Shown here: piece after piece, positions 28,405 through 37,835 of the stretch | Layout: each line of letters begins with the position of its first letter | How positions within the stretch are numbered: the first letter of the stretch is position 1 | NCBI GenBank assembly: GCA_035290065.1 | Contig: DATDVD010000032.1 | Span: forward strand, 10,732-74,731 | Reading direction: 5' to 3' | Origin: DATDVD01 sp035290065 | GTDB taxonomy: Bacteria; Pseudomonadota; Gammaproteobacteria; Coxiellales; Coxiellaceae | DNA: 64,000 bases | Translations under genes and position numbers: made by a program | The notes under the pieces: model-generated | Seen by the model: the letters and a program-made list of their open reading frames with translations, nothing else | Told to the model about the DNA's origin: nothing | Database searches by the model: none

Positions 28405-29558
28405 GGTGTATAAAACCTTTTCTGAATAATATTATCTAAACTTATTTCTTTTAAAACTTTTTTTATCTTTTGAGAAACGTCCCCATTCCCATAAGGAGAA
28501 TAAATATTTGATAGTACTTCTTTAAAGTCTTTTGATTGAGAAGTTTTAAGAGCACATAATATTGCTTCACATTTTTCTTCACAGTTAATTACGGAACTGG
28601 CTTGTAATCTATTTTTTTGACGATCTCCTATATTAATAGTCGGCGTACCTACAAATGGAACCTCAATCAATCCACTAGAAGAATTTCCCAAAACTACATC
28701 CACGATTTTAGCCAAGCTCAAATAATAAGTCAGTCCTAAAGCAGTAAATGAAAATCGATGAATTTCATCTTTAGAAACAAACTGTTTTATTAATTTAGTT
28801 ATTTTTCTTCCAGCCTCATCAGCATTTGACTCGGTAAAAATGATAGAGGCATTAGGATAATGCTCTAATGCTTTAAATATTTCTTTTATTCCTTCGTCGA
28901 GATTTTTGTTTTTTGCCGTAGGCGGATGGTAAGTTACTAATATATTAAATTCAAAAAATTGGAGGCTTAAAGCGGAACTCAATTCAGAGTGAGTTAGAAA
29001 ACGAGTTCTTTTAATATGATCCAGCCCAGGGGCACCGAAATTGTATACAAAATCAGGAGATTCGCCTAATTGCAAAATCCTCTCATAATATTTTTGAGCA
29101 ACTGGAAAGTGTATGTGTGATAATTTTGTTATAGCATGGCGAATAGAATCATCCAGAGCGCCTTCTGTAATTTCTCCTCCATGAATATGAGCAACAGGTA
29201 TTTTTAGAATAAAAGATGTCTGTGCCACAGAAAGTGTTTCAAATCGATCTCCCAGTACTACTACTATATCAGGCGACAATCGCTCTAGTGCATCTGCAAA
29301 CGCTATATTTGCTAAGCCCATTGACTTAACAACACCTACAGAAGAATCACTGGATAATAGTATTTCAACCTTAGCATCAATTTCAAAGCCATCTTGTTCA
29401 ATCATACGATAGGTTAGCCCAAATTCGGGGGACATATGCATACCTGTCGCAATAACTTGTAATTGCAAATGGAGATCATCCGCTATTTCTCGCATAAGCC
29501 AAAAAAGTAGGCCATAATCGGCCCTACTACTGGTTACAACAGCTATTTTTCTTTTCAC
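28377..29558 (-). CDS. legG: Hydrolysing UDP/GDP-sugar 2-epimerase (NeuC/LegG-like)
   Basis: 393 residues starting at a GTG. Motifs VTSSRADYGLL, VVVLGDRFETL, HIHGGEITEGALDDSIRHAITK and GNSSSGLIEVP are typical of NeuC-type enzymes that release the nucleotide and invert C2 to give the ManNAc-like precursor for NeuB. It overlaps the NeuB gene by 28 bases, the usual tight pairing. It follows the dioxygenase gene by four bases in the same transcript. Confidence 0.9.
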   Translation of the reverse strand: MKRKIAVVTSSRADYGLLFWLMREIADDLHLQLQVIATGMHMSPEFGLTYRMIEQDGFEIDAKVEILLSSDSSVGVVKSMGLANIAFADALERLSPDIVVVLGDRFETLSVAQTSFILKIPVAHIHGGEITEGALDDSIRHAITKLSHIHFPVAQKYYERILQLGESPDFVYNFGAPGLDHIKRTRFLTHSELSSALSLQFFEFNILVTYHPPTAKNKNLDEGIKEIFKALEHYPNASIIFTESNADEAGRKITKLIKQFVSKDEIHRFSFTALGLTYYLSLAKIVDVVLGNSSSGLIEVPFVGTPTINIGDRQKNRLQASSVINCEEKCEAILCALKTSQSKDFKEVLSNIYSPYGNGDVSQKIKKVLKEISLDNIIQKRFYTPWKENELAS

Positions 29559-29562
29559 TTTA

Positions 29563-30432
29563 CTAACCTATTTTTTCTTGAAAAAAATTCAAGAAGCCTC
29601 TGGTAGAAAAACGGTGATAAGGCTTGTTGTTAATTTCCCAGGGTTCTGCACGCAACCATTGTCGAGAATATCTTTTTATGCGATAGCCTGCCCTGAGAGA
29701 AAAATACCCAGGCGCAGTATGGCCTCTCAATATTTTTCGTTCATTGCCTTTGGAAAGAAATCCAGCCCGATGAAAAATATCCGTTCCAAATATAATCAGT
29801 GTTCCCGCTGGCGCAAAAATATCTATGCATTCAGGCAAATCAGTAGGAATAATATCATTCCCCATTTGATAATAAGCTGGGGAACCTACTTCAACAACAT
29901 TATTAATGCCACACCGATCAAACCATTTTCTAAAAATCTCTCTGCCTAACGATTGTGTTCCAGGATGAACACCAAAAGCTCCCCACCCTATTTCTGTAAT
30001 GTCATGAAGATAAATCATGAACTTCAAATTCCATGTCTTATCAAAATGTGAAGCAGCTATCTCACTGTCCCGACCTATATCGTAGGTGGCGTAAACCTCT
30101 TCATTTAGGCAATAAGGATGGCCGACCACTCGATTAGCTAACCTAAAAAAATTTCTATCTGAAAATATTTTATTGATAAATGGAAATTGTTCATTGCCCA
30201 ATTTTCTTCTGTTCAATAAAACGTAATCAGCAACATCCCCACCCACCCGCGTAAGGTATTCTATGCCTTCTTGAGTTCGTTGATGATAAATCGCTTCCCA
30301 TTCTTCTTGGAGTTTACAAAGATGATCAACATTTATGTAAGAAGGAATAACAACAGCGCCGTATTTTCGCAATGTGTTTTCCACTTCAGGCAATATAAAT
30401 TTAGATGAGACAATTAGATCTTTTAACTTCAC
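29563..30432 (-). CDS. PhyH-type Fe(II)/2-oxoglutarate dioxygenase
   Basis: 289 residues with a GTG start. The iron site appears as SHFDKTW (HxD) near 127-130 and a second His in DIFHRAG near 225, with Arg in NERKILRG as the likely 2-oxoglutarate anchor. The fold and length fit phytanoyl-CoA dioxygenase-like enzymes, which hydroxylate or desaturate small molecules including sugars. It lies three bases after the radical SAM gene and four before NeuC, so all are one operon. The sugar acted on is unknown. Confidence 0.76.
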   Translation of the reverse strand: MKLKDLIVSSKFILPEVENTLRKYGAVVIPSYINVDHLCKLQEEWEAIYHQRTQEGIEYLTRVGGDVADYVLLNRRKLGNEQFPFINKIFSDRNFFRLANRVVGHPYCLNEEVYATYDIGRDSEIAASHFDKTWNLKFMIYLHDITEIGWGAFGVHPGTQSLGREIFRKWFDRCGINNVVEVGSPAYYQMGNDIIPTDLPECIDIFAPAGTLIIFGTDIFHRAGFLSKGNERKILRGHTAPGYFSLRAGYRIKRYSRQWLRAEPWEINNKPYHRFSTRGFLNFFQEKIG

Positions 30433-30435
30433 TAC

Positions 30436-31449
30436 TTATTCCACTATTTCGCGAATATTTTTCCCACTATGAGTGAGGATATTATTTAATGGCTTTGGCT
30501 TTTCATGGCAGCCCCGAATACAATTCGCACACAATGTTCCACCTAAATCATTATTGATATGCTTTCTACGAAATTCTCTAAAAATATTACTTTCCCATGC
30601 TTCTTTTAAAGGGGTATGATTCAAATCAACCAAAGCTAATAAATTTTCATAATCATTACAGCAGGCTTTCAAATAACCTTCTCGACTAATATGTAATTTA
30701 TTGAAGGGGAGGCTGCAATCTCGATAAGGGGGCGCTGGCAATTCTGGCATTTGTCCTGATTGATTAGAAGCCTCGTAATAAATAATTTCATCAACATATT
30801 CGTCTAGCAAATGAATTAGATCCTGAAAAGTATGTCTGGTTTTATCTGTCCCTACAAAAGACACTCCTAAATAAACTTTTTGAGACACTTTCTTTCGATA
30901 GGCACTTACAAATTTAATATTGTCAATAATTCGGTCAAAATGATCCTTTCCATGAACCTCCAAATAAGTTTCCCGATTACCACCATTAACTGAAAATTTA
31001 ATAGAAGATAATCCCGCTTCTAGGATTTGTCGAAATTTTTCTTGATTAGGGAGAGAGCCATTGGTAGAAATATACATGTATTCATAGCCTATTTCCCGAC
31101 AAAAATAAACATAATCGACAATCCATTTACATGTTAAAGGTTCTGCTCCTGCAAATAGCCCAATTTCACGTGCCCCACAGTCATAGGCCTCTTGAACTAG
31201 TCGCCTAAATAAGTTAGGGTCCATATGCCGTCTTGGACGTTCCATAGTAATATACGCACAAAAATTACAATTATGATTGCAGATATTAGTGGTCTCAATT
31301 TGTATCTGCCTAGGAAAAGAGGGCAACTCTATTCGTTGGGCCCCCTCAATCATGTTGATTAATCGAATACCAACATAACTATTCTCTGCCTTATGTTGGG
31401 AAAAAATTTCGGATAAATGAGAAATAATAGCTTTATTGTTCTTGTTCAT
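30436..31449 (-). CDS. Radical SAM/SPASM protein
   Basis: 337 residues. The radical-SAM cluster motif CNHNCNFC is preceded by IQIETTN, and FAGAEPLT and ISTNGSL follow. A C-terminal SPASM-like region has Cys in DCSLPF, KACCNDY and CANCIRGCHE for an auxiliary iron-sulfur cluster. Such proteins usually modify peptides or act as dehydrogenases; some are found in sugar clusters. It begins the segment that runs through the dioxygenase to NeuC and NeuB. The substrate cannot be deduced. Confidence 0.82.
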   Translation of the reverse strand: MNKNNKAIISHLSEIFSQHKAENSYVGIRLINMIEGAQRIELPSFPRQIQIETTNICNHNCNFCAYITMERPRRHMDPNLFRRLVQEAYDCGAREIGLFAGAEPLTCKWIVDYVYFCREIGYEYMYISTNGSLPNQEKFRQILEAGLSSIKFSVNGGNRETYLEVHGKDHFDRIIDNIKFVSAYRKKVSQKVYLGVSFVGTDKTRHTFQDLIHLLDEYVDEIIYYEASNQSGQMPELPAPPYRDCSLPFNKLHISREGYLKACCNDYENLLALVDLNHTPLKEAWESNIFREFRRKHINNDLGGTLCANCIRGCHEKPKPLNNILTHSGKNIREIVE

Positions 31450-31465
31450 AGTAAATATTCTATTG

Positions 31466-31471
31466 TATACT
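31466..31471 (+). promoter_or_regulatory. Possible -10 element for the gene at 31496
   Basis: TATACT at 31466-31471 follows a weak TTGTTC (31442-31447) by 18 bases in the gap between divergent genes. Confidence 0.3.
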
Positions 31472-31495
31472 TCTCAGAAAGGAAAAGCAATATAA

Positions 31496-32893
31496 ATGAA
31501 AAATATGACTATCCTATTTATTATCTCCTCAGCAACCAATCTACATCTATTAGAACGCTTATCACTTGATTTATCGAAATGGAATAATACTGTTTTTATT
31601 TGTTACGATGGAACAGATGCTGATTTATTAAAAAAAATTATCTGTATTTTTTATTCTGAAAGAGTAATAGTGTTTCATAACTATATACTGGAAGATAATA
31701 AAAAATACATTAAAAAATTAAATCGTATTTATAAAAACAAGCAAGTTCTATTAGCCCATGCGAAAAATCACTATCAAAAATTAGCTATTTCTAATCACAT
31801 ACTTTCTAAAACAAACCCTGATTTACTCATTACTAGCGAAGACGGTATATCAGGTAATTACTGGCTAATTGGGGCAGCTAAAAAACGCCATATACCTTGT
31901 ATAACAACTCCTTTTGGATTTGGAACTTCTAGAGACCTAGAAAATGTTTTGTCTGTAAAGAAACAAAACAATAATCTTATTACAGTTTCCGGAAAATATG
32001 GAAAAATCCTCCAAAAAAAATATCCCCACTGGATTAAGACTGGCGACTATGCAGGCGCCTTATTGTTTCCACCCGAATATATTATTCCACTTGAGAAATT
32101 GGGTATTACTATCCCTCAACCATGGATCATTCAAGGAGGGGTCAGTCATAAAATCGCCGTTGAAAGTAAAAAAATGTATCAGCATTATCTTAACGAAAAT
32201 ATTTCTTCAACCAAATTAAGTCTGACAGGTACCGTCTACTGCGATATTATTTATGATATCATCCATTCATGCCAAAAATTACAAGAATCCTTTCAAACAT
32301 CAATGCCTATTCAGCCGGCTAATCGGTCTATTTTAATTAACTGGCCACCTAATTATGATCCAGAAAAAGGCCAATATTCTGAATTCAAAGATTATGAAGA
32401 AGCAACCTTAGCAGTGATGAACTTTTTAAAAAGTCTTCCTAATACAACACTTACTATCTGCCCTCATCCGGCCGTTGATAAAAAAGTAAATGATTTATTG
32501 GAGCACCTAGGTTTCTCAGTTAACGTTCATCATATTATTGAATTGATACCGCAACATGATCTTTATATTTCCAGTTTTTCCAGCAGCATTCGGTATGCTA
32601 TCGCGTGTGGCAAACCCGTTGTGAATTATGATTTCTATCATTTTTCTCTTAAGGATTATGAAGGGGAACCGGGTGTAATTACTCTACACTCATTTCATGC
32701 CTTGAAAAATGAAATAACAAAGCTACTAAAAAAAGATGCCTACATAGAGGCTGCTAAACTTCAGAAAACATCAGCCCCTGAATGGGGGATCATCGATGGG
32801 AATAATTTTTCCCGTATTAATACACTTATCGATACAGTGCTCTATAGACACTCTCGATTACCTACTCGGCTACGGACTCTTCTAGCCAATTAA
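31496..32893 (+). CDS. Surface carbohydrate biosynthesis GT-B-like protein
   Basis: 465 residues. The C-terminal half has WIIQGGVSHKIAVESKKMYQHYL, TICPHPA, and the run SSFSSSIRYAIACGKPVVNYDFYH, which resemble the surface-carbohydrate-biosynthesis family related to capsule/teichoic GT-B enzymes. It is a paralogue of the protein at 37836-39368, which has a matching AVESEKMYEYYL and ATIRWAIACGLPVINYDVFY. It is the only gene of the main cluster on the plus strand here and overlaps the convergent GT4 gene by 32 bases. Donor and acceptor are unknown. Confidence 0.72.
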   Translation: MKNMTILFIISSATNLHLLERLSLDLSKWNNTVFICYDGTDADLLKKIICIFYSERVIVFHNYILEDNKKYIKKLNRIYKNKQVLLAHAKNHYQKLAISNHILSKTNPDLLITSEDGISGNYWLIGAAKKRHIPCITTPFGFGTSRDLENVLSVKKQNNNLITVSGKYGKILQKKYPHWIKTGDYAGALLFPPEYIIPLEKLGITIPQPWIIQGGVSHKIAVESKKMYQHYLNENISSTKLSLTGTVYCDIIYDIIHSCQKLQESFQTSMPIQPANRSILINWPPNYDPEKGQYSEFKDYEEATLAVMNFLKSLPNTTLTICPHPAVDKKVNDLLEHLGFSVNVHHIIELIPQHDLYISSFSSSIRYAIACGKPVVNYDFYHFSLKDYEGEPGVITLHSFHALKNEITKLLKKDAYIEAAKLQKTSAPEWGIIDGNNFSRINTLIDTVLYRHSRLPTRLRTLLAN

Positions 32894-34052
32894 CCCGCGC
32901 CTGTATTTCTTCCATAATATTTTTGGCAATATTACTCCAATCAAAATGTTTTTCTGCGTATTGGCGAGCAATAATTTTCATATTCTCTAATTCCGCTTTT
33001 TTAGGGGCTAAATTTAATATAATGTCTGCTAATGCTTCACTATCCTCAGGAGGATGACAAATAAGCCATTGATGCTTAGCTAATTCACTCACACCAGGAA
33101 TATCGGCTGCAATGGTAGGTAACCCCGTGGCTGCATAATCTCGAATTTTTAGAGGGGATAGGCCAATGCGTGTATTTCGTTTGATAATAAAAGGTGCGAG
33201 GGCTATATCAAAAGCATTCAGTATATACTTAAGATCAGGATAAGTGATGTGTCCTAAAAAAATAACACAATCTTCGAGACCCCTATTTTTTGCGGCCATT
33301 TTAAGAGAGGTCAATTCAGGCCCATCTCCCGCAATAATCAGCTTAATTTTTTGATTCACTGTTCTTATTTTATCTAATGCTTTTAAAGCGAATATAACAC
33401 CTTGCCAAGCATGCAAAGTTCCAATAAAACCACAGTAAAAATAATTTGGATCCAAATTTAGGTGTCTTAAAGCCTGATTACGTGGAAAAGGTCTGATTGC
33501 CTGTGTATCGGTTCCATTACCCACATAAAATATTTTTTGTTTCTTGACGCCTTTCTCCTCAAACAATGTTCCTAATTTTAATGTAACCACTCGAACAGAA
33601 TGGGAAAACTTTGCACTAAGTATTTGTGCTTGTTCCCCTATCCAACTTAATATAGAGGGGCATTTTCTTAATAGTAATTCGTCTGATATCCAACCATTAT
33701 GCTCTGAAACAATATGTACCTTTGTCAAACGAAGCAAGGCTATAAGAAAAAAACTAAAATTATAGTTTCTAATATAGACAATATCAAAATGATTTCTGCA
33801 TACATGAAAAAAAATCCATGGTATTTGTAAAATTCCAATGATAAAATTTGGCAACTTAAGAAAACCCACTTTTAATACCATATGGATTTTAAAACCTTGT
33901 GTAGCGATAGCAATGGCTTTCTTATAAGGCTTAAGTATTACTGCCTCAACATAATTACAGAGAGAAAACTGTTTTGCTACAGAAAAAAAATGTAATGTGC
34001 TGGCATTGCATAAGCCAGCATCAATTACTCCAATCATTAATATTTTTTTCAT
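32862..34052 (-). CDS. Family 4-like glycosyltransferase
   Basis: 396 residues of GT-B type. The N-domain begins ILMIGVIDAG. The C-domain has FIGTLHAWQGV, LIIAGDGPEL, VIFLGHI and a donor-binding segment SPLKIRDYAATGLPTIAADIPG. It probably adds a sugar to the growing polysaccharide from a nucleotide donor. It follows the beta-helix gene by 11 bases in the same operon. Confidence 0.87.
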   Translation of the reverse strand: MKKILMIGVIDAGLCNASTLHFFSVAKQFSLCNYVEAVILKPYKKAIAIATQGFKIHMVLKVGFLKLPNFIIGILQIPWIFFHVCRNHFDIVYIRNYNFSFFLIALLRLTKVHIVSEHNGWISDELLLRKCPSILSWIGEQAQILSAKFSHSVRVVTLKLGTLFEEKGVKKQKIFYVGNGTDTQAIRPFPRNQALRHLNLDPNYFYCGFIGTLHAWQGVIFALKALDKIRTVNQKIKLIIAGDGPELTSLKMAAKNRGLEDCVIFLGHITYPDLKYILNAFDIALAPFIIKRNTRIGLSPLKIRDYAATGLPTIAADIPGVSELAKHQWLICHPPEDSEALADIILNLAPKKAELENMKIIARQYAEKHFDWSNIAKNIMEEIQARVNWLEESVAE

Positions 34053-34063
34053 AAAGGTAATTA

Positions 34064-34813
34064 TTAAGTTACAGAATGTCCCTTGAATCCAATAAAAGCC
34101 TGTGAAGCACCCACATCATAAGCATAATTCACCAATATATTATTTAAGATATTTACCCTAGATTCTTCTCCACACCAAATAGCGTAAGATTGGCCTACTG
34201 GAATAGTATTATTTAATAATTGATTGTTTTCAACTAAACAATTTTTAGATCCTATACCAATCAAAATACCAACATATTCCAATTTTAAATCGGAATTTTC
34301 ATTTGAAATAAAGAGATTTTTTATAATATTGTGTTTTATGATTACTTTATCAGCATTAATATTCATTCCTATAAGATAATTATCTTCGGCTTTTCTATTT
34401 TGAAAGGCCATGTTAGAAATTATGTTATTTTCAATATAAATATTTTCTCCCGCCGCACAGATTCCAATATAACGCGAGGCTTCAAAGTTGCAATTTTCCA
34501 CATGAAGAATTTTACTTTTTATTGCGTGTAAACCGTAATAAAAACCTATCACTTTGGCATTGATAATTTTTACATTTTTAGATACTTTAATAAAAATTCC
34601 AAAATTAACCGTTTCTTTTCCTCCCGTAAAATGAAGGCCATTTCCCTGGAAATCGAGCACCACATTATCGGATATAATCCTGATACCATAAGGTTTTTTT
34701 TTAAATGATTTGTCGTCTAGATAAATATCTTTATCTAAATAATAATGCCCAGGTTTTGATATTTTTCGATTAGTAGAAATCAATAATTTCTTTTTGCCAC
34801 AAACTTCAGTCAT
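34064..34813 (-). CDS. Right-handed beta-helix (pectate-lyase-like fold) protein
   Basis: 249 residues. Repeated short strands with Asn ladders (NCNFEAS, NNIISN, HNIIKN, ENNQLLNN, LNNILVNY) indicate a PbH1 parallel beta-helix. There is no N-terminal signal peptide, so it is probably cytoplasmic, unlike secreted polysaccharide lyases with this fold. It starts within the NeuD-like stop (ATGA). A role in processing or binding the glycan is possible; catalytic residues cannot be assigned. Confidence 0.68.
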   Translation of the reverse strand: MTEVCGKKKLLISTNRKISKPGHYYLDKDIYLDDKSFKKKPYGIRIISDNVVLDFQGNGLHFTGGKETVNFGIFIKVSKNVKIINAKVIGFYYGLHAIKSKILHVENCNFEASRYIGICAAGENIYIENNIISNMAFQNRKAEDNYLIGMNINADKVIIKHNIIKNLFISNENSDLKLEYVGILIGIGSKNCLVENNQLLNNTIPVGQSYAIWCGEESRVNILNNILVNYAYDVGASQAFIGFKGHSVT

Positions 34814-35475
34814 GCTATCACCCTTGCTGGTATTCCAAAAGCACGTTTTTTCTCTGGGATATTATGGATAACTACGGCACCTGCTCCAATAACTGCATGA
34901 CAAGCTATTCTTTTATTGGGGACTACTGTGGAACTCATACCCATCATCACTAATTCTTCTACAATCACCCCACCTCCTAAAGTAACATTCGGAGAAATAT
35001 TAACAAAATCTTTAATACAACAATCATGCTCAATTGTGGCATGAGTATTAATAATACAGTGATCTCCTATAACAGCTGATGCATTCACAACAGCACCCGG
35101 CATAACCACAGTACCTTCCCCAATACGAGCTGTGCTGGCAACATAAGCACTAGGATGTATGGCTTGGATAAAGGAAAAGTAAGGAAACCTTCTTTTAATA
35201 TCATTCACTAACCGATATCGTTGGTGGCAATCACCTATCGCTACCATTCCTTTTGCTTCTTTATATTTCGTGATTATTTTTTCTAATTCATAATCACTGC
35301 CCAACACTTCAATAGCATGAAATAACGAGCCTGTCTTTAATGCAATATCAACAATTCCAACCACGCGAAATAATGCAGCTTGGCTGTTTAAAATATCAAT
35401 CACTACCTTAGCCTGTCCACCTGAACCAAAAAGTAATACAGGAATGGCTGACGCAGATTGTATATCAAAGGGCAT
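34810..35475 (-). CDS. NeuD/PglD-like sugar acyltransferase
   Basis: 221 residues. An N-terminal Rossmann-like domain (VLLFGSGGQAKVVIDIL) is followed by left-handed beta-helix hexapeptide repeats (IGEGTVVMPGAVVNASAVIG and similar) and a C-terminal cap. This is the architecture of PglD and NeuD acetyltransferases. In the legionaminic pathway an acetyltransferase (LegH) acts on the 4-amino group, and this gene is the best local candidate. It overlaps the HisH gene by 11 bases. Confidence 0.85.
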   Translation of the reverse strand: MPFDIQSASAIPVLLFGSGGQAKVVIDILNSQAALFRVVGIVDIALKTGSLFHAIEVLGSDYELEKIITKYKEAKGMVAIGDCHQRYRLVNDIKRRFPYFSFIQAIHPSAYVASTARIGEGTVVMPGAVVNASAVIGDHCIINTHATIEHDCCIKDFVNISPNVTLGGGVIVEELVMMGMSSTVVPNKRIACHAVIGAGAVVIHNIPEKKRAFGIPARVIA

Positions 35476-36094
35476 AATTTCCTTCCGTCATTAAAGCATT
35501 TAATAATCTCAACCCTGATTTTCCGCTTTTTTCAGGGTGAAATTGAAGGCCATAAATATTTTGCTTTCTTACCATCGCTGTTATACGTAGACCATTATAC
35601 CAACAATATGCTACTTCATCTTGTTGATTTTCACATGCAAATGCATAGGAATGCATAAAATAATAACTGCTATCATTGACTCTTTCTGAGTGGCCTTGAC
35701 TATCTTGATAGAGCATTTGCCAAGCCATATGGGGAATTTTTAGTGAAATAGAGTTAAAATGTCTCAAATGCTGTACACGTCCTGGAATTAAGCCAAGCCC
35801 TTTATGGCTTCCAAATTCGTGTCCCTCATTTGCCAATAAATGCATGCCTAAACAAATGCCCATTAACATTTTCTGGTTATTCACGTGGCTTAAAATAGCT
35901 GGAATAAAGCCGCGCTGCGCCAACGCATGCATACTATCTCCAAAAGCTCCTACACCCGGTAAAACAATACAGTGGGCATTTTCAAGTTGCTTAGGTTGAT
36001 GACACACCGTTACGGTCACGCCTATGTGTTGAAGCGCCTGAGTTAAGCTAAAAAAATTACCCATTCCATAATCAATAATGTGTGCTGTTTTCAT
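35465..36094 (-). CDS. hisH: HisH-like glutamine amidotransferase subunit
   Basis: 209 residues. The nucleophile Cys in MGICLGMHLL and the His-Glu pair in LQFHPEKSG form a complete class I amidotransferase triad, and [15 protein letters not shown] is the family start. It overlaps hisF by 23 bases. In sugar clusters HisH/HisF pairs deliver ammonia with a PseA/WbpG-type enzyme to make acetamidino groups. No other histidine genes are near, so that role fits better than histidine synthesis. Confidence 0.9.
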   Translation of the reverse strand: MKTAHIIDYGMGNFFSLTQALQHIGVTVTVCHQPKQLENAHCIVLPGVGAFGDSMHALAQRGFIPAILSHVNNQKMLMGICLGMHLLANEGHEFGSHKGLGLIPGRVQHLRHFNSISLKIPHMAWQMLYQDSQGHSERVNDSSYYFMHSYAFACENQQDEVAYCWYNGLRITAMVRKQNIYGLQFHPEKSGKSGLRLLNALMTEGNYAL

Positions 36095-36857
36095 ACGCCA
36101 CTTCTCTGACTAAATAACCTTGTTGAATCAAATGGTGTTTAACATCCATCACGGATAAAACGTTATAATGGAATCGGTGAGCAATCGCAACCCCATCAGC
36201 ATCCCCTTGTTGAATAACATCGGACGCATCGCTTAAGGAGCCCATACCTCCACTGGCAATCACAGGAATACTCACAACCTGGGTAACTGCTTTTACGAGC
36301 TCGATATCAAATCCCTGACAGAGTCCCTCTCGATCAACGGAGGTTAATAAAATTTCTCCCGCGCCTAAGGATTCCGCTTCTTTTGCCCATTCTACTACAT
36401 CACGTCCCGTTTTATTACGTCCTCCGTCGGTATAGACCTCCCATTGCCTATCTCCTTTTTGTTTCGCTTCAATGGATAACACCGTGCTTTGCGAACCAAA
36501 TCGCTTTGCAACCTCTGCAATAAAGGCGGGTGATTGTATTGCAGCGGTATTAATAGCCACTTTATCAGCGCCTGCACGCAATATACTGTCTACATCCTCT
36601 AAAGATCGGATACCACCACCTACTGTTATGGGTACAAATATAGCTTTGGCTGTTTCAGCAATTAAAGAGTTTAAACTGTTTCGACCATACAAAGTAGCCA
36701 CAACATCCATATAAATAATTTCATCGATTCCCCTTTCATAATATCGCCTAGCAAATTCACGAGGGTCACCCACGACTCGAACACCTTCTAAATTCATAGG
36801 CTTAATTAAGTTAGGCACTTTAATATCTAAGCGTGCAATCACGCGAATATTTTTCAT
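36072..36857 (-). CDS. hisF: HisF-like cyclase/ammonia-channel subunit
   Basis: 261 residues with a TIM-barrel HisF pattern: [11 protein letters not shown] carries the first catalytic Asp, [11 protein letters not shown] and [14 protein letters not shown] carry the second half, and PVIASGGMG is the phosphate site. The barrel is complete but divergent from the histidine-pathway enzyme, as in the hisF2 copies of O-antigen clusters. Together with HisH it probably supplies ammonia to the PseA-like protein at 47253-48566. Confidence 0.89.
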   Translation of the reverse strand: MKNIRVIARLDIKVPNLIKPMNLEGVRVVGDPREFARRYYERGIDEIIYMDVVATLYGRNSLNSLIAETAKAIFVPITVGGGIRSLEDVDSILRAGADKVAINTAAIQSPAFIAEVAKRFGSQSTVLSIEAKQKGDRQWEVYTDGGRNKTGRDVVEWAKEAESLGAGEILLTSVDREGLCQGFDIELVKAVTQVVSIPVIASGGMGSLSDASDVIQQGDADGVAIAHRFHYNVLSVMDVKHHLIQQGYLVREVAYENSTHY

Positions 36858-36879
36858 TATTTTTTATAATATTAATGAA

Positions 36880-37824
36880 TTAAACACCAAACATATTGTG
36901 AATCAATTGCATTGTACGCATGCTCTCTTTTAGAGTAATCGCCCTGCTTTCTTGGCCCCGTATTTTATTAATCACTTCTCTGGCTTGATGATAAAATCCA
37001 GGCTTAAATTGTTTATCACATTCATCCATGGGGATATCTACGCGCTGCCTTTCTCCTTTTTTCTGGAGAGAAGCAATCTCCAGTGGCTGTAACATCCACC
37101 GTTTTGTAGGCGTATTGACACTGCAAGCCCACGGACCTGGCCCTTGCCAATGGCCCTCATATAAAGCATGGTCTCCACTATCAAACTCAATGTGCACAAG
37201 CATTACATCCGTTTGCTCGCCTTTCCAAGGTTTAATAGGTTCTATTCGGCTGATTTGACCTCGAGCAAATGCCAGAATCAGATCAATCGTGTGAATAGAA
37301 TTAGCATACATAAATTTTTCAACCACACACGCAGGATGTCCATACTGATAAGCTTCAGAAAAATTTTGTTGATCCTGTATGTGAATATAACGCGATCCTG
37401 CTGAAGAATTTAAATCTTCCATTATCGATCTCACACTTGAATAAAAACGTCGATTAAGTCCTACATATACTTGGGCGTTGGATCGAAGGGCTGCTGCTGC
37501 AATATCCATGGCATCTACATAATCATAACCTGCAGGTTTTTCCATTAGAACCAACCAGGGGTATTGAAAACATTGTTTGGCCACACAATTCGCTTCTACT
37601 TCAGGAACAGCGATAATAACAACATCAGCTCTCGTTCGATGATATAATTCTTCAATAGAATTGTACACATGTTCAACTTCAAATATTTTCTGCAACGCAA
37701 GGGAACGTTCTTTGGTGCGGCTGTGAATACCCGCTATTTTAACACCCTCCAGTGCAGAAAAAGCTTTTAGATGCTCTTTTCCCATAGAGCCTGCGCCCAC
37801 TAATGCTACTTTTACATTTTTCAT
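36880..37824 (-). CDS. Gfo/Idh/MocA-family dehydrogenase
   Basis: 314 residues. The Rossmann motif VALVGAGSMGKEHLKAF, MEKPAGYD with the conserved Lys, and YVGLNRRFYSSVRS identify an NAD(P)-dependent sugar oxidoreductase. It is one of four such genes in this locus. Its exact substrate is unknown. Confidence 0.87.
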   Translation of the reverse strand: MKNVKVALVGAGSMGKEHLKAFSALEGVKIAGIHSRTKERSLALQKIFEVEHVYNSIEELYHRTRADVVIIAVPEVEANCVAKQCFQYPWLVLMEKPAGYDYVDAMDIAAAALRSNAQVYVGLNRRFYSSVRSIMEDLNSSAGSRYIHIQDQQNFSEAYQYGHPACVVEKFMYANSIHTIDLILAFARGQISRIEPIKPWKGEQTDVMLVHIEFDSGDHALYEGHWQGPGPWACSVNTPTKRWMLQPLEIASLQKKGERQRVDIPMDECDKQFKPGFYHQAREVINKIRGQESRAITLKESMRTMQLIHNMFGV

Positions 37825-37835
37825 AGAATACCTTA

